Assembly (NCBI RefSeq): GCF_048771995.1
Contig: NC_133027.1
Span: 64,293,501 to 64,357,500 of the forward strand
Source of the DNA: Taeniopygia guttata
Taxonomy: Eukaryota > Chordata > Aves > Passeriformes > Estrildidae
Direction of reading: 5' to 3'
DNA: 64,000 nt
Shown: one piece after another, positions 37,774-50,592 of the stretch
Layout: each line of letters begins with the position of its first letter
Numbering within the stretch: position 1 is the stretch's first letter
Program-made: the position numbers and the translations under genes
The notes under the pieces: model-generated
Seen by the model: the letters and a program-made list of their open reading frames with translations, nothing else
The model's database searches: none
What the model was told of the DNA's origin: nothing

Positions 37774-40700
37774 GAGAATTGCCACAGTGGACTGTTCTTA
37801 CTCCACCTGTGCAAATACTTTTGTATCCATTGGCAACAAATCTGGAAGGTCTATCTTCTTCTAGCCAACACATCAACACCCACTGATCCACCTCACATGC
37901 ACTTATTCTGCGTCTCCTCATTTTACCAGATCATAGAAAGGGAGGAGGAGGGAGAAAACCAGTGGATTTACTCTAATCCTTGAATGCAGCTTTGGATCTG
38001 CTTTGTATGGTCTCAGAGCCATCCCCTTGTCTGCATGAACAATATTCCATACTCCATGAAAAGGAGATTCTCTACAGGTCATGGAGAAGAAAGGGTAGTG
38101 ATAAACAGTATTTAGCTTAGGGAAATATACTTTAATAGTGGCAGAGTTTGCATTCTATGCCAAAAATTCCCACCAGTTTTCTCAGCTTTTTTTATGAGAA
38201 TTTGCTGAAGTTGAGAGGCAGAGTGTAATTTTACAGACTCCACCACATTTAGCTGACTAGCAGAGCAAAAAAGCTTAGGAAATACCTTTTACATTCAAAG
38301 GTACAAAATAATACATCTTTAGTATCAGCCTGGTTTTCTACATGCCTAGGATATAAACGTAAATCTCTGCCAAGCATAAGGAGTTTTTAAGAGTGTTAAT
38401 CACCTAGTCCTTTTTATAGTGTGTGAAGTGATTTGAAATCATTGGGGAACATTAATACTTTGTGGAGAGAGTTCCAGGATAGAAGACTGCAGTTTGCAGC
38501 ACTGCTAAGATACATAAATCACTTCAGCTGTGGTGGAATGTGATGATTTGAAGCCATTGGGTTTGGAAATGGAAAAAAGACATGATCTTGAAAGATTCAA
38601 ACCACTTTGAATATATTGAGCCCAATCTTACAACTCTGATTGAGGCATGTTCAATAAACATCAAAATATAAGCTGCAAAATCAAATTATTTTTCCTGGAA
38701 AACTTCCAATAAAACCCTGTTTAGCTCAGCATATCTTTAGAAATATTAGGTTTAATCATATAGCAGTTTGCATTTGATGTAATCACCTGCTGTTGTGCAA
38801 ACTGAGCTCAAACACCTTTTTTGATCTACTAATATTGTATGTAATTTTGCCATCTGTGTGAAATGCAAAGCCACAATGGAGGAATGCTTTGTTCTGCAGG
38901 GGGAAAGAAGCTGGAGAGACAGCATTCCTGCTTCCACAAGACTGCCCTGCTGTAATAAGGAGGGAAAAAAAAGATGGAAAGATCAAGGACACTTACAAAA
39001 TTGTGTAAGTTACATAAAATGGAAGTGGAAAAAAAGTGGGAGCATAGCAGCTTCATTCCTGTAAGCAACATCAGCCCGAGTGTAGGAAAACTAATCTTTA
39101 CAATCTCATACTCTAACCTTGATCACAGGCAGTCTTGAGGACTGGAGGGGTAACAAATTTTGCATCCAGTTTATGTATTATTTATAAAAGTCTTACGCTC
39201 TCTGAGATCTTGTACTGTGATAATATGAAATGCTAAGAAAGGAAATCCCTAAAAAAAGGATTTAGGAACAAACAGCTGTTGATTGATGATGCTCAGTAAG
39301 ATGTTATTAATGACACAGGATCAGATGGGGTGTGTTTAAATGTTAAAAATGTTTAAAAGTGTTAAAAATTCTTCTAAAAGCCATTGGAAGAGGAAAAAAA
39401 TGAATAAAACACATTTCTAAGTTTACCAAATTTTAAGCACACCAAAATCATTCTTCTGAAGAAATTTCCCTTCCTTTTGCCATGACTTACTTGAATAGTA
39501 AGAATGACAAGAGAGAGCAAACTGAACTTGTTTGTGCAAGTTGTGAGAAGCTACATATTTAGCTTGATTAGTTTTTGCCATTGCAAAAGATATCTGGCCT
39601 TTTCTGGAGGAGCTCAGTTGCTACCTCTGCCTCGTGGCAGGCCTTTGCAAGTCTGGAGCAGGGAGTGGTGACATGGGTGCCGCCTTGCCTCCCCTGGAGC
39701 TCCACTCAAGCTTGGATGACAAGCATTTTTCAGGTGCTACAGTCCTTTGGCCATCTGCATTTGCCCCATCAGTATCCTGCCAAAATAACGGAGCACAAGC
39801 CTTTGTGAAGGGGTGGAATAGAGTGTGCTACCAACAACTCATACACAGATCCAGAGTGAGACCTGTTTTCCATCTTCCTAGTGAAGGATTTGTATGTAGA
39901 AATGCTTATCAACATGGAGATAATGCTTATCAATGAGTATATAGATTCATCATACAACGCTTCCATGATATGCTTTAGAATGAGATTAAACACTCTAGAA
40001 TTATAAAAGGCATCTTCCATAGAGCCTTAATTTGAATTCTAGTGTATGTACAATTGAAGATAACCCATAATTAAATGTTATTCTTTTTTTCTACAAGGAT
40101 CATGTCATACAGGGAGAACAGTGATAAGAAAAAGAAGCCAGTTTGGGAATTAATGAGGCTCCTTGCTTCACTTGTTCCACCATGTAGGAAATGAAATTTC
40201 TGTGAAAAATAAAGGCAGGAGACTAAAGGAAAGAGCATGTCTTTTGGAATAAAGCAAGTGAGTATTAGAAAATGAAACCCTGACACTGCTGCACACTTCC
40301 TCCCTGACTGTAACCACAGCTCCCTCAGTCTGGTCCATGGGTGATGAATTGACCATTTAGACATGACAGGGTGGAGAAGAAGAGTCTGAGTCAGTAAAAA
40401 ATGGGCCAATATTAGAGTACCTGGAAGCTCTGGAAATCAGGAAAGACCAAAATTTTGCAAGAGGAAGGCCCAGAAACAGCACATGACACCAAGCAGGATT
40501 AGGAAGTTTTGATATCCTAACTCTATGTGATATAATGTAGTTCTTACATCATAGAAAATGTGTATTTGGCAAAATTCCCATTGGGACAATTTTTAATGTC
40601 CATGCCAGCACATGAAACACTCAAGCTCTCATGGAGACCAGTTCCTCTACTTGAAAACAACATTTGAATGTACTTCCCCAATTTTTCTTCGCATTTTCAC

Positions 40701-43700
40701 TGGTACATTAAATGAGTTCATTTCAGAAGTGAGACAAGGAGGAGTGTTAGAAGGAATCAGGAATCAACTAAAATTCATCTATGTAGTGATCCTGACCGGG
40801 AGGAGGTTGTTCATCAAGGAATCAATCACCCTCCACAGCAAAACTGAGCAGTCCCAGGCCTGTCCTGTGCCATGTTGCTTATCCACCATGGCCTTCAGCC
40901 TTAGCTGCGCTGCACAGATTGATACCTCAACCATGGGATAAACTTGGCCACCCCATTATTCAGAGAGGAGCCTGTGGGCAGCTTGCCCTTGGTACCAGCA
41001 ATTATATCATCCTGTTTGGCCTCGGCCACATCCGAAAGTGCTGTGAAAAGCTCTCATGAAATCAACCTTCAGGAAAAGACTTTGGTTTTTTATAAGGAAA
41101 TTATTTACTAGCTTAAAGGATCATAAAGGAAGAACCTTTCCTTAGAATGTTCTGCCCTGAGAAAATACATATGGGGCCTGTCTGATTCTGTGGGGACTTA
41201 AGGATTACTTACTATGTTTCTCTCTTTATTTTCTTATTCAAATGGCTATTTTATTAATCTACTTGTTGTCAGCCACTCTTTCTGAAATCCAGAAAGAGCC
41301 CTGCACTGTATTTCTCTCCATCTCTCTCACACCTTACCACTAACCCAGTTCAAAACAATGTCTTACATGATTTTTTAAAATCTTTTTGCTGTAATGGTGG
41401 AAAAAAAAAGGTCTGACAAGAAAAATATTTGGAAAGCAACTAAATGAAAGTCTAGATGATACTGTCATTTGCACCATTACTTCAGTAAAACCAATGTTCC
41501 AGTCAGGACTGGCTTTGTGGTGCATAATTGAACAAATTCAAAGGAACAATACTTACTCTGGAGATTTTCCACCAAAAAGCCCTGGTGCTACCAGAAAAGC
41601 CATAGGGATAGGATCTGTGAACAGATGCCTTAATGAGAACATCTTCTGAGATCTTTGGGCTAAGAATTCAAAAGGTTGTTTTGTCTATCCATTATGCAAA
41701 GATGGAGATATTTTGTAGTATAATAGGTATGGTTCTGTTGTTTGGGCATACCCTAGAGATACTAAAACAAAAGAGAATAGGTACCTGTAAATTGGAGTGC
41801 TGGTGTTATAGAGGCACAAACTCACACTCTATTTTCTCCAACAAGGGCTGAGATAGTCGCTGTCTTGGATAGTCACCCCAAAAGGCACATCTCAGGGCTG
41901 GGAGGTGGAAGTATCATGCTCACCCCTCACACTGTGGACCTCCAGGTGAGGAGGAACTACATGGCTGTATCCATGGTAGATACAACAGCGTCTCTGGAGC
42001 AGAGTCTCTTCTCATAACCATGGGCAAGCCTGGGCAGAGCACCCAGTAGAACCTCAGATTTCCTCAGATGTTTCATTCCGAGCTTCTCCCCCAGTCTTGC
42101 TGCCTTCCAGCAAACAGGTGACCGGATCACCCAGCAGCCTTCACAGCTGTACCACCCCAGTGAACCTTTAAACCTGAAACACAGCTCATGCCAGGTAGAT
42201 TTTTTTAAACGATAATGGTAATGGGTTAAACTGGTAATACAAACCATTCTCATGAGACAGATGTGTCTAGAGTATGATTTTATGTCCAAGCTGTGGCCTT
42301 GGTACCATCTGCTTTAGTGGTATGGTAGTCCCCACTACTGTGGTTGTGAAGCCACAGGATAATGATGTAACACATGGGCGGCTCACACATGATCTGTGCT
42401 GAGGATGGGAATGTGCTTAGATAGTGAGAAAACTAAAGATTTTCACACTTATTGCTTCTTTGCTTCTATATTCACAGCCTAATACATGGTTTGATCTCAT
42501 GTGAACTGCCCCATTGGCTTCTAGATGCTTGCAAAAATAAAGATTCTATAAGATACAGAAGCATTCTTAGAAATTTGATACAAAGAAAATGTACTTCTTT
42601 TGTGGCCTCCCCTTAGCCATACAATACCCTCAAGATTTTGGATTTAATGAAAACATTATTCTTGTACTGCAGACAGCAGCTTGGAAATATGACCAGAAAA
42701 GTAAGGAAGGCAAAGAAAAAGCACCTCAAGCATTCTTTTAAAAAGAACTTTCCAAATTCTAATTTTTGCATCAGCCTCTTGATATTTTTGCAGCCTGACT
42801 CATAAAATGCTGAGTGTGTGTGGGAGAGGCAGAGAGGGAGAGAAGGGATGGCACTGCCATTTAAAAAATTATTATAAATGGATAAAATGCCAACTGTCTG
42901 CATTTTACCCTAAAGACATCATTAACTGGCCAAGATTATTGACATTGTCTGTAAATAACAATGCAAATATGATTAGTTTTGTTTCTAAAATTTAAAGGAG
43001 ACTGTCATGAGACTTGACAGCAACACATTCAACTTGCAAGAAACAGCTCAAGTCAGGAGTTCTCTAGACGGCTTCAGTGATGTTTCTTTTTTTGTTCAAA
43101 ACATATAAATTTAAAATATTTGCTTGCACGATCACGAGTAGTCTGGATTGCCATAAAGCAAAAATTTGCAGTATCATTTAGTTAGCTGTGTTTGTATCAT
43201 TTACTCCCTCTTGCTTCTGCTGACATGAACTGGTTTTGTTTTCTTTTCTGCAGAAGGGCTTCACCCCTGGCTGTCACCCACCACAACATCCTGCTGGCGC
43301 GCGGGCTGCAGACCGCAGGGAGGAAGGTTTGACTTTTACATCCAAATGCAAACCCTGCTGTCTTTGGCTGCTTTCAAAATGTAAGGGAAGCACGTCCTGT
43401 GCAGGCTTAAACTTAGCAAAGGCAGTGGGATTGTGGTGTTGCCATGCTTTAACCCTTCGTTCTCTGGGCCACGTGTTCATATACTTCTAAGACAAGATGT
43501 GTTCAGTAATGTCAACAAAGTTGTCAAGACCCATACGAGGGTGCACATCTATGAATGGGGTCCCAGGCATGACTGGGAGACCTTTTTCTCACTATGCAAG
43601 GTGTCTGAAAGGGAACCAAGCAATGTGTGCTACAAGCTTATGGGTGCCTTCCAACTTGAAACATTCTATGACTTTATAAACTGCCAAAAGTGTTCATAGA

Positions 43701-46700
43701 GAAAAAAACAACTCTGAGAAGTCCCACTACAGCAGTTTCCTGCTATGGGGCCAGCTGGCTGGACATGCTTGAGTGGAACACAATGCAAATGTGAGCACAC
43801 AGAGAGCCTTTCTTTTCCAGACACGAAGACACAGGTTAGGGAATCTCACTCTTGGTGCTGAGCAAACTGTTCAACCTCAGTGTTGCTTGACGCAGAAGCA
43901 CAGACCAGCTTCCCAAGGAGCCTGAGGCACAGCTATTCACACAGCAATGTTTTTTAACACACCACGTGCCATGCAGGGTCCTGGCAGCAACTTGCACCCA
44001 CCCACTGCTGATGCTGCCACCCCCTTCAGGTCAGAACTAATTCATCACGATAATGAAAGATGTCTGAGTGGGTGCTTAAGGAGAAAATTACAGACATTTT
44101 TGTATAACGCTAAGGACTACTCAGTGTACCGGCTTCCCAGCACACATCCTTGGTTGACTTTAGGCATGTGTGTCTTGATTCCCTGTGGTCATGTGTCACC
44201 ATGTGTCACAGTGTGGCAATGTCTCCGGGTATAGGAAGGTTTGCATGATTTTAGGTTCCCAGCAAAGTTTTCCAGTGAAACCTTTGGTGCCTGTGGACTT
44301 GGAGATACGAGAGTACCTTGCAGATGTCACATACTTGAATTTAAATATTCCCCTGCCACTGAAGTTATTGCTATGTTCGTATCTTGACTTCTGTGTGAAC
44401 TGCTTCAGGGTGCTGAAGTCCTGATGAATTGCGGTGAGTGTCTTCAATAACTGTTGACTTTGTTTTTTTCTCCTAAGAAAACTGAAAGCAGATTTCCAAG
44501 AAAATCATACTAGGCTCCAAAGTATAATTTTATAAAGGAAGCTTTTTAGAACATCAGCTGTAGAGATGGACCAAGGCCTCTTGACTAATAAAGACCTGGT
44601 AGTCATATGTCTTCTATCACCAAAACTTTGGAAAAGACCTAATTCTGCAAGATACAGACTATCAGTTTTACTAATATGATTTTCTGTGGGATTTAGCAAA
44701 CTTAGCAAAGACCAGGAAATGCAGATCACTGTATTCAAATATAATTGTCATTTTACTGCATGTTTCCCCACTGGGAAAAAAATAGTCAGGTTTTGAGTAC
44801 CTGTTGTACCAATAAGTATGCATAGCATGCATATACAATTACAGGGTACCTACCATTATCCTCTCTGCAGAAGAGCTTTAAGCATGGCAAGGTGGCAGCA
44901 AAACCCTTAGTGTCATTCAGCTTTCAGTGGTTGTGCAGGAAGAAACTTCAAAATGGAACAAGGTCATGGACATAGTGCTCTATATTTGTGAAAATGCTGT
45001 ACTGGAAAATGCTCAGGTCTGACTCTTAGCATTTCTCTGAAAGGAGTTTTGATCTGGAGCTGATCTGACAAGACTCAGGAGGGCATTTGTAGGTCGTACG
45101 ACTCCCTCTCTAGGTTACCAGGCTGATATTTGAGTCACTCAGGTGCTCTGGCAGAGATAAGCATAATCTGCAATGACATCTAGGCTACACCAGAAGATAA
45201 TGCTGCTTCTGGTGTATTACTCAAAATGTGTGCAAGCAGACTGGTTTTGGCTGCTTAAATAAGCATTTGTGGCTAAAGCTGTACTCAGAGTGGCAGAACT
45301 AAACTGAACCACTACCCTCAGGAAAACTTTATTAGAATAATTTCACATTAAGCAGTTTATGTAACTAGATGTTAGAAACACTGCTTTCCAGAAACACTGT
45401 CAAGCACTTATCCTCAAGTAACACATCTGACTTATTTTTAAACCAGAGGTACCTGGAAATACTGACTATACAGAATCCTGGAAATCATTGCATTGCAGCA
45501 ACTCTTCAACTTGCTCTTGACTTTCTTTGAGGATGCCATTTCAGATCAAAATGCTGAAGATATCTTGCATTGAAAATCAAATCATTAGGAGATATAAACT
45601 GGTGTGGGTTTTGCTGCTGATAGAAAAGGCAGAATGAATTTAGCAAAATTACTGACTTTGCCAGTTTCCAAAAGAAACACAAGATTTTTTTTTTTAATCC
45701 TTGAAAGCATGACTCCTATCATGTTATCAGACAAAAGATTTTCAAGTAATTCTGAACATAACTTATGTTGGAGACTGTGGAACAAACTTTTAGGACTGTT
45801 TTATATACTAAGTGGAGATATACAAAGATATCATTAAGCGCTAGTGTTTTGGTATTGAGCCATAAGGCCAGTCCTGTGACAATCATGTGGTGCCATCTTA
45901 CCAAAGGCTCTGCAACTATTTAAACATGCTTAATATTTTGTGCTGCCAGAGTAGAGGAGAATCTCAGCCTATTTATAAAACATCCAACTAATTTAAAATA
46001 AAACCATTAAGTATTAGTGGCAACATAAGAAGTTTTCAGTATGTAAAAACTTCCTGCTTTTCTTCTTGTTCTTTCCTTCAAGTGCTTTTTTTTTTTTTTT
46101 GTGGCAAAGATTTACACAGGAATGAATGGTGAAAGTAACATTGCTGTCATCAAGTGAAATCCCTCAAAGCAGAAATACTATCTCCAGCAAAACTTTGGAG
46201 GGAACCTGTGAAACAAGCAAAACACAACATGCATTTTCAAAATTCATTCCAATAAGAGAGGCACATAAAATATAGTGTTGCACAATCCTTGCTTTGCTCA
46301 TGCTCCTAACAATACAAACAAACAAAATTAAAAAAACTATGCTCCCAGAAGAAATAGCTGCAAAGTTTAAGATGTCACCATCCCCCACGAGAGGTTATAC
46401 AGGCCTGCATCTCAGCACCTTCACAGCTTAGCTAAATTTTTCCCTTGAAAAACACATTTATCTCCAGTTACTGGACTTTGTACGGAAACAGCTGAGTGAG
46501 TGTGAGTGCACAAACTCCATCAGCTACTCTAACAGTCCCAGCTGAAGACACGCACAGGTGACATCTTAAATTGTACCAGTTAGCTTTGCCTGGAGCTCAT
46601 CCAACCTCTCTTCAAGTTTCCACCATGTTCTCAGATCTTACGAAGATGAAGACTGAATTAGCCAAGCTACGCTTCTGCTGATTTCCCAGCATTATCACAG

Positions 46701-48729
46701 GCAGGTGACAGTCACTGATAGCTCTTACGCTGTTGTCAAAAATCTCTGATTCTTCCTACTTCCCCACAGTCAGAATTACTTTCTGTTTTGGAATGACTGA
46801 TGCTCCTGACTGACCTGCAAACTTCCTTCAGACCCATAGCTGACAAGATCACAAACGCATCGCAGAGGAGTGCTGATTGTACTACTGTTTATAGAAATAG
46901 CTAATTCTTCCTCCCAGCTTTCTATTATTGTATCAAGTGCTTCAGGAACTACGTCTCATGTCCAGGCCATTTGCTGTGGAAATTGTTTCCTTAACAGATG
47001 TGTTGTCCCATGCATGGGAAGAAATGTTAGTATTTGATTTTCTCTGTGGAAAAAAATAAATTACAAAGTCAACAGTGCTTGTATATAACCCGAAGTGAAA
47101 ACCCTACACAACTCTGAGGCCAGTAGATACTGGATTAAACTTTGCACTGGGGGCAAATTCTTAGATATACATCCTTGTTCCTGTTGTTCCTCTCCGGCTT
47201 TCAGAATCAGAGAGAAAATGAAACTCAACTGCCTCTGGCAGTACACAAGCCATTCTCCTCTGATTGTTACAGATTTATTTTAATTCCAAGTCTCTCTGCC
47301 TCTTTCTACATGGTGTTCCCAGAAGCCCTGAACACCTTTATTAGTATTATTAAAATAAATCTAAAGTAAGAGAGACATAAGGTTTCTCCATAGTCCTGTT
47401 TTGGCTCCAACTCAGCACTGAGCCTTACGTTTACCGGTTTGGTTTTTACTAAATTTTCAAGCCTGAGCCTTTTAGTGCTTAAAGAGCTGTCATGAGCTTG
47501 CACAGAGAGCTACTTCCTGTTTGGGATAGGTTGGTACCCTCTGTACCAAAACTGGCATCTCAGACAATCAAAAAGCACTTGGTGTCTGTCAGCATACTCA
47601 GGCTATTCTGTGAACCCAGACAATCCAGTCCCTGCAGCAAAATAGAAGCAGAAGAAAAATCAGCTGTAGTTACCTGGCAACTCACAGCTGTCTGGTCTCA
47701 CTCCTCTGGCAGGAGGCATGGGTCTCTGTCCCCCTTCTTTCTACCTGAGGAGCACAGGGGTGCAGGCACTTGCCAGCTCAGATCTGGAAGCAGAAGAGCT
47801 GCACCAGAGTGGCAGAGCACTGGAGCCAGTAAGCTGTGCTGAGCTCCTGCTCTGCTCCCACACTCCAGCTGGCTTGGACCCAGACAGCTCAAGTTTCTCT
47901 GCGTATCACTTCCCTGCTCTCCAGATTCTGGGGCCAGCACAAGCAGAGGCAGCCCAGATCTGTTTCCACACAGGATCTAAGTTGTTTTCCTGTTGCACAA
48001 AGCAGAACAAAACAAGACAAAAGGGGCAGCAGCTGGAACTACGCAGCTTTGCAGAGATTCCATAACAACGCATGCATTTGCTGGATCTGTAAATGAGGAA
48101 ACTTTTCAAACATTTTGCACTTGTAAAAGGCTGCTAAGGGAAATTCACCTATCCTGCAACTTTAAGAACTGCAGCTGTGGAGCGTAAGCACAAAGCAGTA
48201 AGTAGCTTGCTTACCCACGGCTGCTTTCCTCATGCAGCAACACTTGCTCCCTGCTGGAGGGTACACTTCTACCTGATAAAAAGAATTGGCAGTAAGCTAG
48301 AAAACAATCAAAAGGGCTTTTTTTCTTCCCCTCCTCTGCCACCTTCTGCCTGGAGAGATTTAGAGAAAGTAGGACTTGTATGAGGAAAAGAATCACAGCC
48401 TGAACCTGCTGTACTAAGTTCCAGTTAACACTGCATGAAAGCATTCAGGGAGCCTTCACCCACTTCCTTCACAAGTCTAGAGGACAAGAAAACGAAAGCT
48501 CATGACTCTGCCACAGATGAATGAGGTACATTTAACATTCATGGCTTTTTCTGCACAATCTGGTCAATCCAAAGGCCAGTAATTCTTCTACTGAATCGCG
48601 CTGCAAAATTATTTCTATCTCACTGTTGTGCTTTCTGAACAGTTGCCTAAATATGCTCCTTGCAGTAATTCAGTTTGCTTTCATTTCAGATTGCAAATAA
48701 AAAGAGAAACCAAAGCAGCAAGAATAATA
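37774..48729. other. Intergenic sequence between the GAAA array and the ABRACL 3' end
   Basis: About 11 kb, mostly AT-rich, with GC-richer patches near 41880-42160, 43260-43450 and 47690-47960. A CR1-like 3' end lies at about 43640-43680 and a T run at about 46087. None of the open frames has recognisable homology. Confidence 0.6.
43640..43680 (+). mobile_element. CR1-like LINE 3' end fragment (diverged)
   Basis: The bases gccttccaacttgaaacatt followed by ctatgact resemble the 3' end of bird CR1 elements, which runs ccttccaacctgaacc into ATTCTATG octamers. Only the last 40 or so bases are recognisable, so the call rests on a short match. Confidence 0.5.
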
Positions 48730-48747
48730 CAAATTTAAGCATGTGCT

Positions 48748-48753
48748 TTTATT
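48748..48753 (-). terminator. ABRACL: ABRACL poly(A) signal
   Basis: AATAAA on the minus strand about 380 nt after the stop codon, inside an A/T-rich context typical of a cleavage site. Confidence 0.7.
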
Positions 48754-49059
48754 TTATACTTTCATGGCACATTTTCATTTGTAAACATTAAATTACCAGT
48801 CTTCTTCTTCACATGTTGAAAATAACAACCAGATTATTTGAGAGAATTACCTGAGATTTAAAAAAAAAAAAAAAAAAGGACAAAAAAAAAGAGAGAAAAA
48901 GATCTGGCATCTTTTACATTACTCACATACAGTACTATTTTAGGAAGACTTACAAAAGGAAAGGTTTTCCAAAAAAGGACAGTTTTCTTTTGGCTATAAA
49001 GATATAGAAAATACATCAAAATGCCTTGGAATGATCAGCCTTATTAAGAATATGTGGCA

Positions 49060-49079
49060 AATCAAACAATTGTTTGATT
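49060..49079. repeat. Perfect 20-bp palindrome in the ABRACL 3' UTR
   Basis: AATCAAACAATTGTTTGATT reads the same on both strands. Two bases later ATCAAAC recurs, so the middle arm could pair with either neighbour. It lies about 50-70 nt past the stop codon. Confidence 0.9.
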
Positions 49080-49128
49080 GATCAAACTGTTTCAAGCAAT
49101 TCCATGAACACATAGCTGAAGCACTGCC

Positions 49129-49313
49129 TCAGTCTTGCAGCAGCATGATATCCACGTTGTCATGAACGCCCTGTAAAAGCAGCTCTCCTTGGTAAGTGAC
49201 AATCTTCCGTCGTTTGGCCGCCTTAAGTGTGCCCACCAGGGCTTCGAAGAGGTTGGCACACTTCTCATCAGCAAACAGCACACCAAATTTCACGCTCACT
49301 TGTCCATCAGCAT
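49129..49313 (-). CDS. ABRACL: ABRACL second coding exon (with stop)
   Basis: The acceptor is TTTTATTTAG|ATGCTG. The exon encodes residues 21-81, including the basic AAKRRK stretch and the acidic end VDIMLLQD. The stop is TGA (complement of 49129-49131). Confidence 0.97.
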
Positions 49314-50586
49314 CTAAATAAAAGACATAATATAGATTTCTTTCAAGTTAGGAGATTACTGGGAAGATAAGGTGACACAGAGAACATTGAAAGCAAGCTC
49401 CAGTGTGTTTCCCAGTTTATTTGGGATCATATTATGAATGCTGATGATAAACAGTAGGCAGAACTGCTGCCTAATCTAACTTTGCCTTTCCTTCCAGAGA
49501 CTTGTATCATGGGCCATATATGTGCTCAGTTTACTTTTATTGATGACCTGAAACTTATGACAAGCACAGGCTATTGAACCTCTTCACAGTGCTTGGAGGA
49601 AATTAGTTTTAAATAATTAAAATCCTAGAATATCTCAAATTGAGGGAGACCTATAAGGATTAAGTCCAACACCCTGCTCCTCCAACCTAAATCTAAACCA
49701 TACATTAAAATATTTTTTTCACTCATTAATCTTTACGGGTCACATTGAAAAGGCTGCAATGTGAATTTTCACACAAAGCAAAAATTTAAAAAGATATGTT
49801 AAAGGCATGTTATTCCTAAAAGGCAGATACAGTCATACAAAATGCAAGATGTACATATGCATTCAGGTTTTGAAAAACAAGTGGAACTGAACAAATGGCA
49901 CCAGAACTGACATATAGGAGCAGGTAGCACATCCACAAACTGCATAAATATTTGTAAAGAAATAGGAGTTTTAGCAATGAAAAACAATCTTAAGAGAAAA
50001 TAGTACCTTCTAAGCAAATTTAAGGAAGTTGGAACTACATCTATAACTCCTAGATTAGTTTTAGGCATGTGGACCACATTTTTTAAAATAATAAGATCAT
50101 GAACAGAATTGAAATGCATGAATTCTGAAGTAAAGAAGTTACCAAGCAAGGAGGTGGAAGGAGAAGGTGCAACTTTCTTCTGTGGTGACTGTAGCAAGTA
50201 TTGAAAGCTTAAAGAAAAGGTAACTCTTGTGGCTGATTCAGGATTCAGGGAGCAGAATTTCAGGCCTATATCCTCTCTGCTGCAGAGGCTTAAATGCTTA
50301 AATTTATAACAGAACTACTTTAAAGGATGGAACACAGGCAGTACCTTACAGTCCAAAATGAAGTGCATATGCAGGTTTTCAGGTTACCTGCTTATTTGAA
50401 TTTGCCAAGTACTTAGTTTGATGTAACATGACTACATCTGTATGACATGCATGCATGGTGGCATGTATGTACATACACGCATCTATAATGTGACCACATC
50501 CATAGAGAGATACTACAATACTTACTTTTGGCTCCCAGCCGCCGAATCTCCTCAACTAAGAGGCTAATTTCATGTTCCACATTCAT
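49129..50586 (-). CDS. ABRACL: ABRACL, costars family protein (whole coding span)
   Basis: Spliced from 50526-50586 and 49129-49313, this gives 246 nt, 81 residues and a stop, the same length as human ABRACL (also called C6orf115 or HSPC280). The protein starts MNVEHEISLLVEEIRRLGAK, continues NADGQVSVKFGVLFADEKCA and ends GELLLQGVHDNVDIMLLQD. It consists of the costars domain alone, a small winged-helix-like fold shared with the C terminus of the actin-binding Rho activator ABRA. Family members are cytosolic and linked to actin turnover and cell motility, and ABRACL is reported to act with cofilin. The split Asn codon (A|AT) joins the two exons in phase. Identification is essentially certain from the near-identical sequence. 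Confidence 0.97.
49314..50525 (-). other. ABRACL: ABRACL intron between coding exons
   Basis: About 1.2 kb, AT-rich, bounded by GTAAGT and TTTTATTTAG. It carries a CR1-like fragment at about 49622-49705. Confidence 0.9.
49622..49705 (-). mobile_element. Diverged CR1-like LINE fragment
   Basis: The pattern atcctagaatatctcaaatt, gggagacctataaggatta and agtccaacaccctgctcc matches the reverse complement of the 3' region of bird CR1 elements (cctagaatatctcgagttgg, gggacccataaggatcat, gagtccaactcc). Several substitutions mark it as old. It sits in an ABRACL intron. Confidence 0.65.
50526..50586 (-). CDS. ABRACL: ABRACL first coding exon
   Basis: Residues 1-20 plus one base. The exon begins at 50592 after a pyrimidine-rich acceptor (TTTTTTCCTTTTAG), so only six non-coding bases precede the ATG. 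The donor is CCAAAA|GTAAGT. Because the ATG sits so near the acceptor, an upstream non-coding exon is required. Confidence 0.95.
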
Positions 50587-50592
50587 TGTGAT

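Larger units (their letters stand above)
48730..49128 (-). other. ABRACL: ABRACL 3' UTR
   Basis: A short 3' UTR of about 400 nt, ending after a minus-strand AATAAA (complement of 48748-48753). It contains an A/T-rich stretch (poly-T in the transcript, around 48858-48876) and a perfect 20-bp palindrome at 49060-49079. The cleavage point is estimated. Confidence 0.7.
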
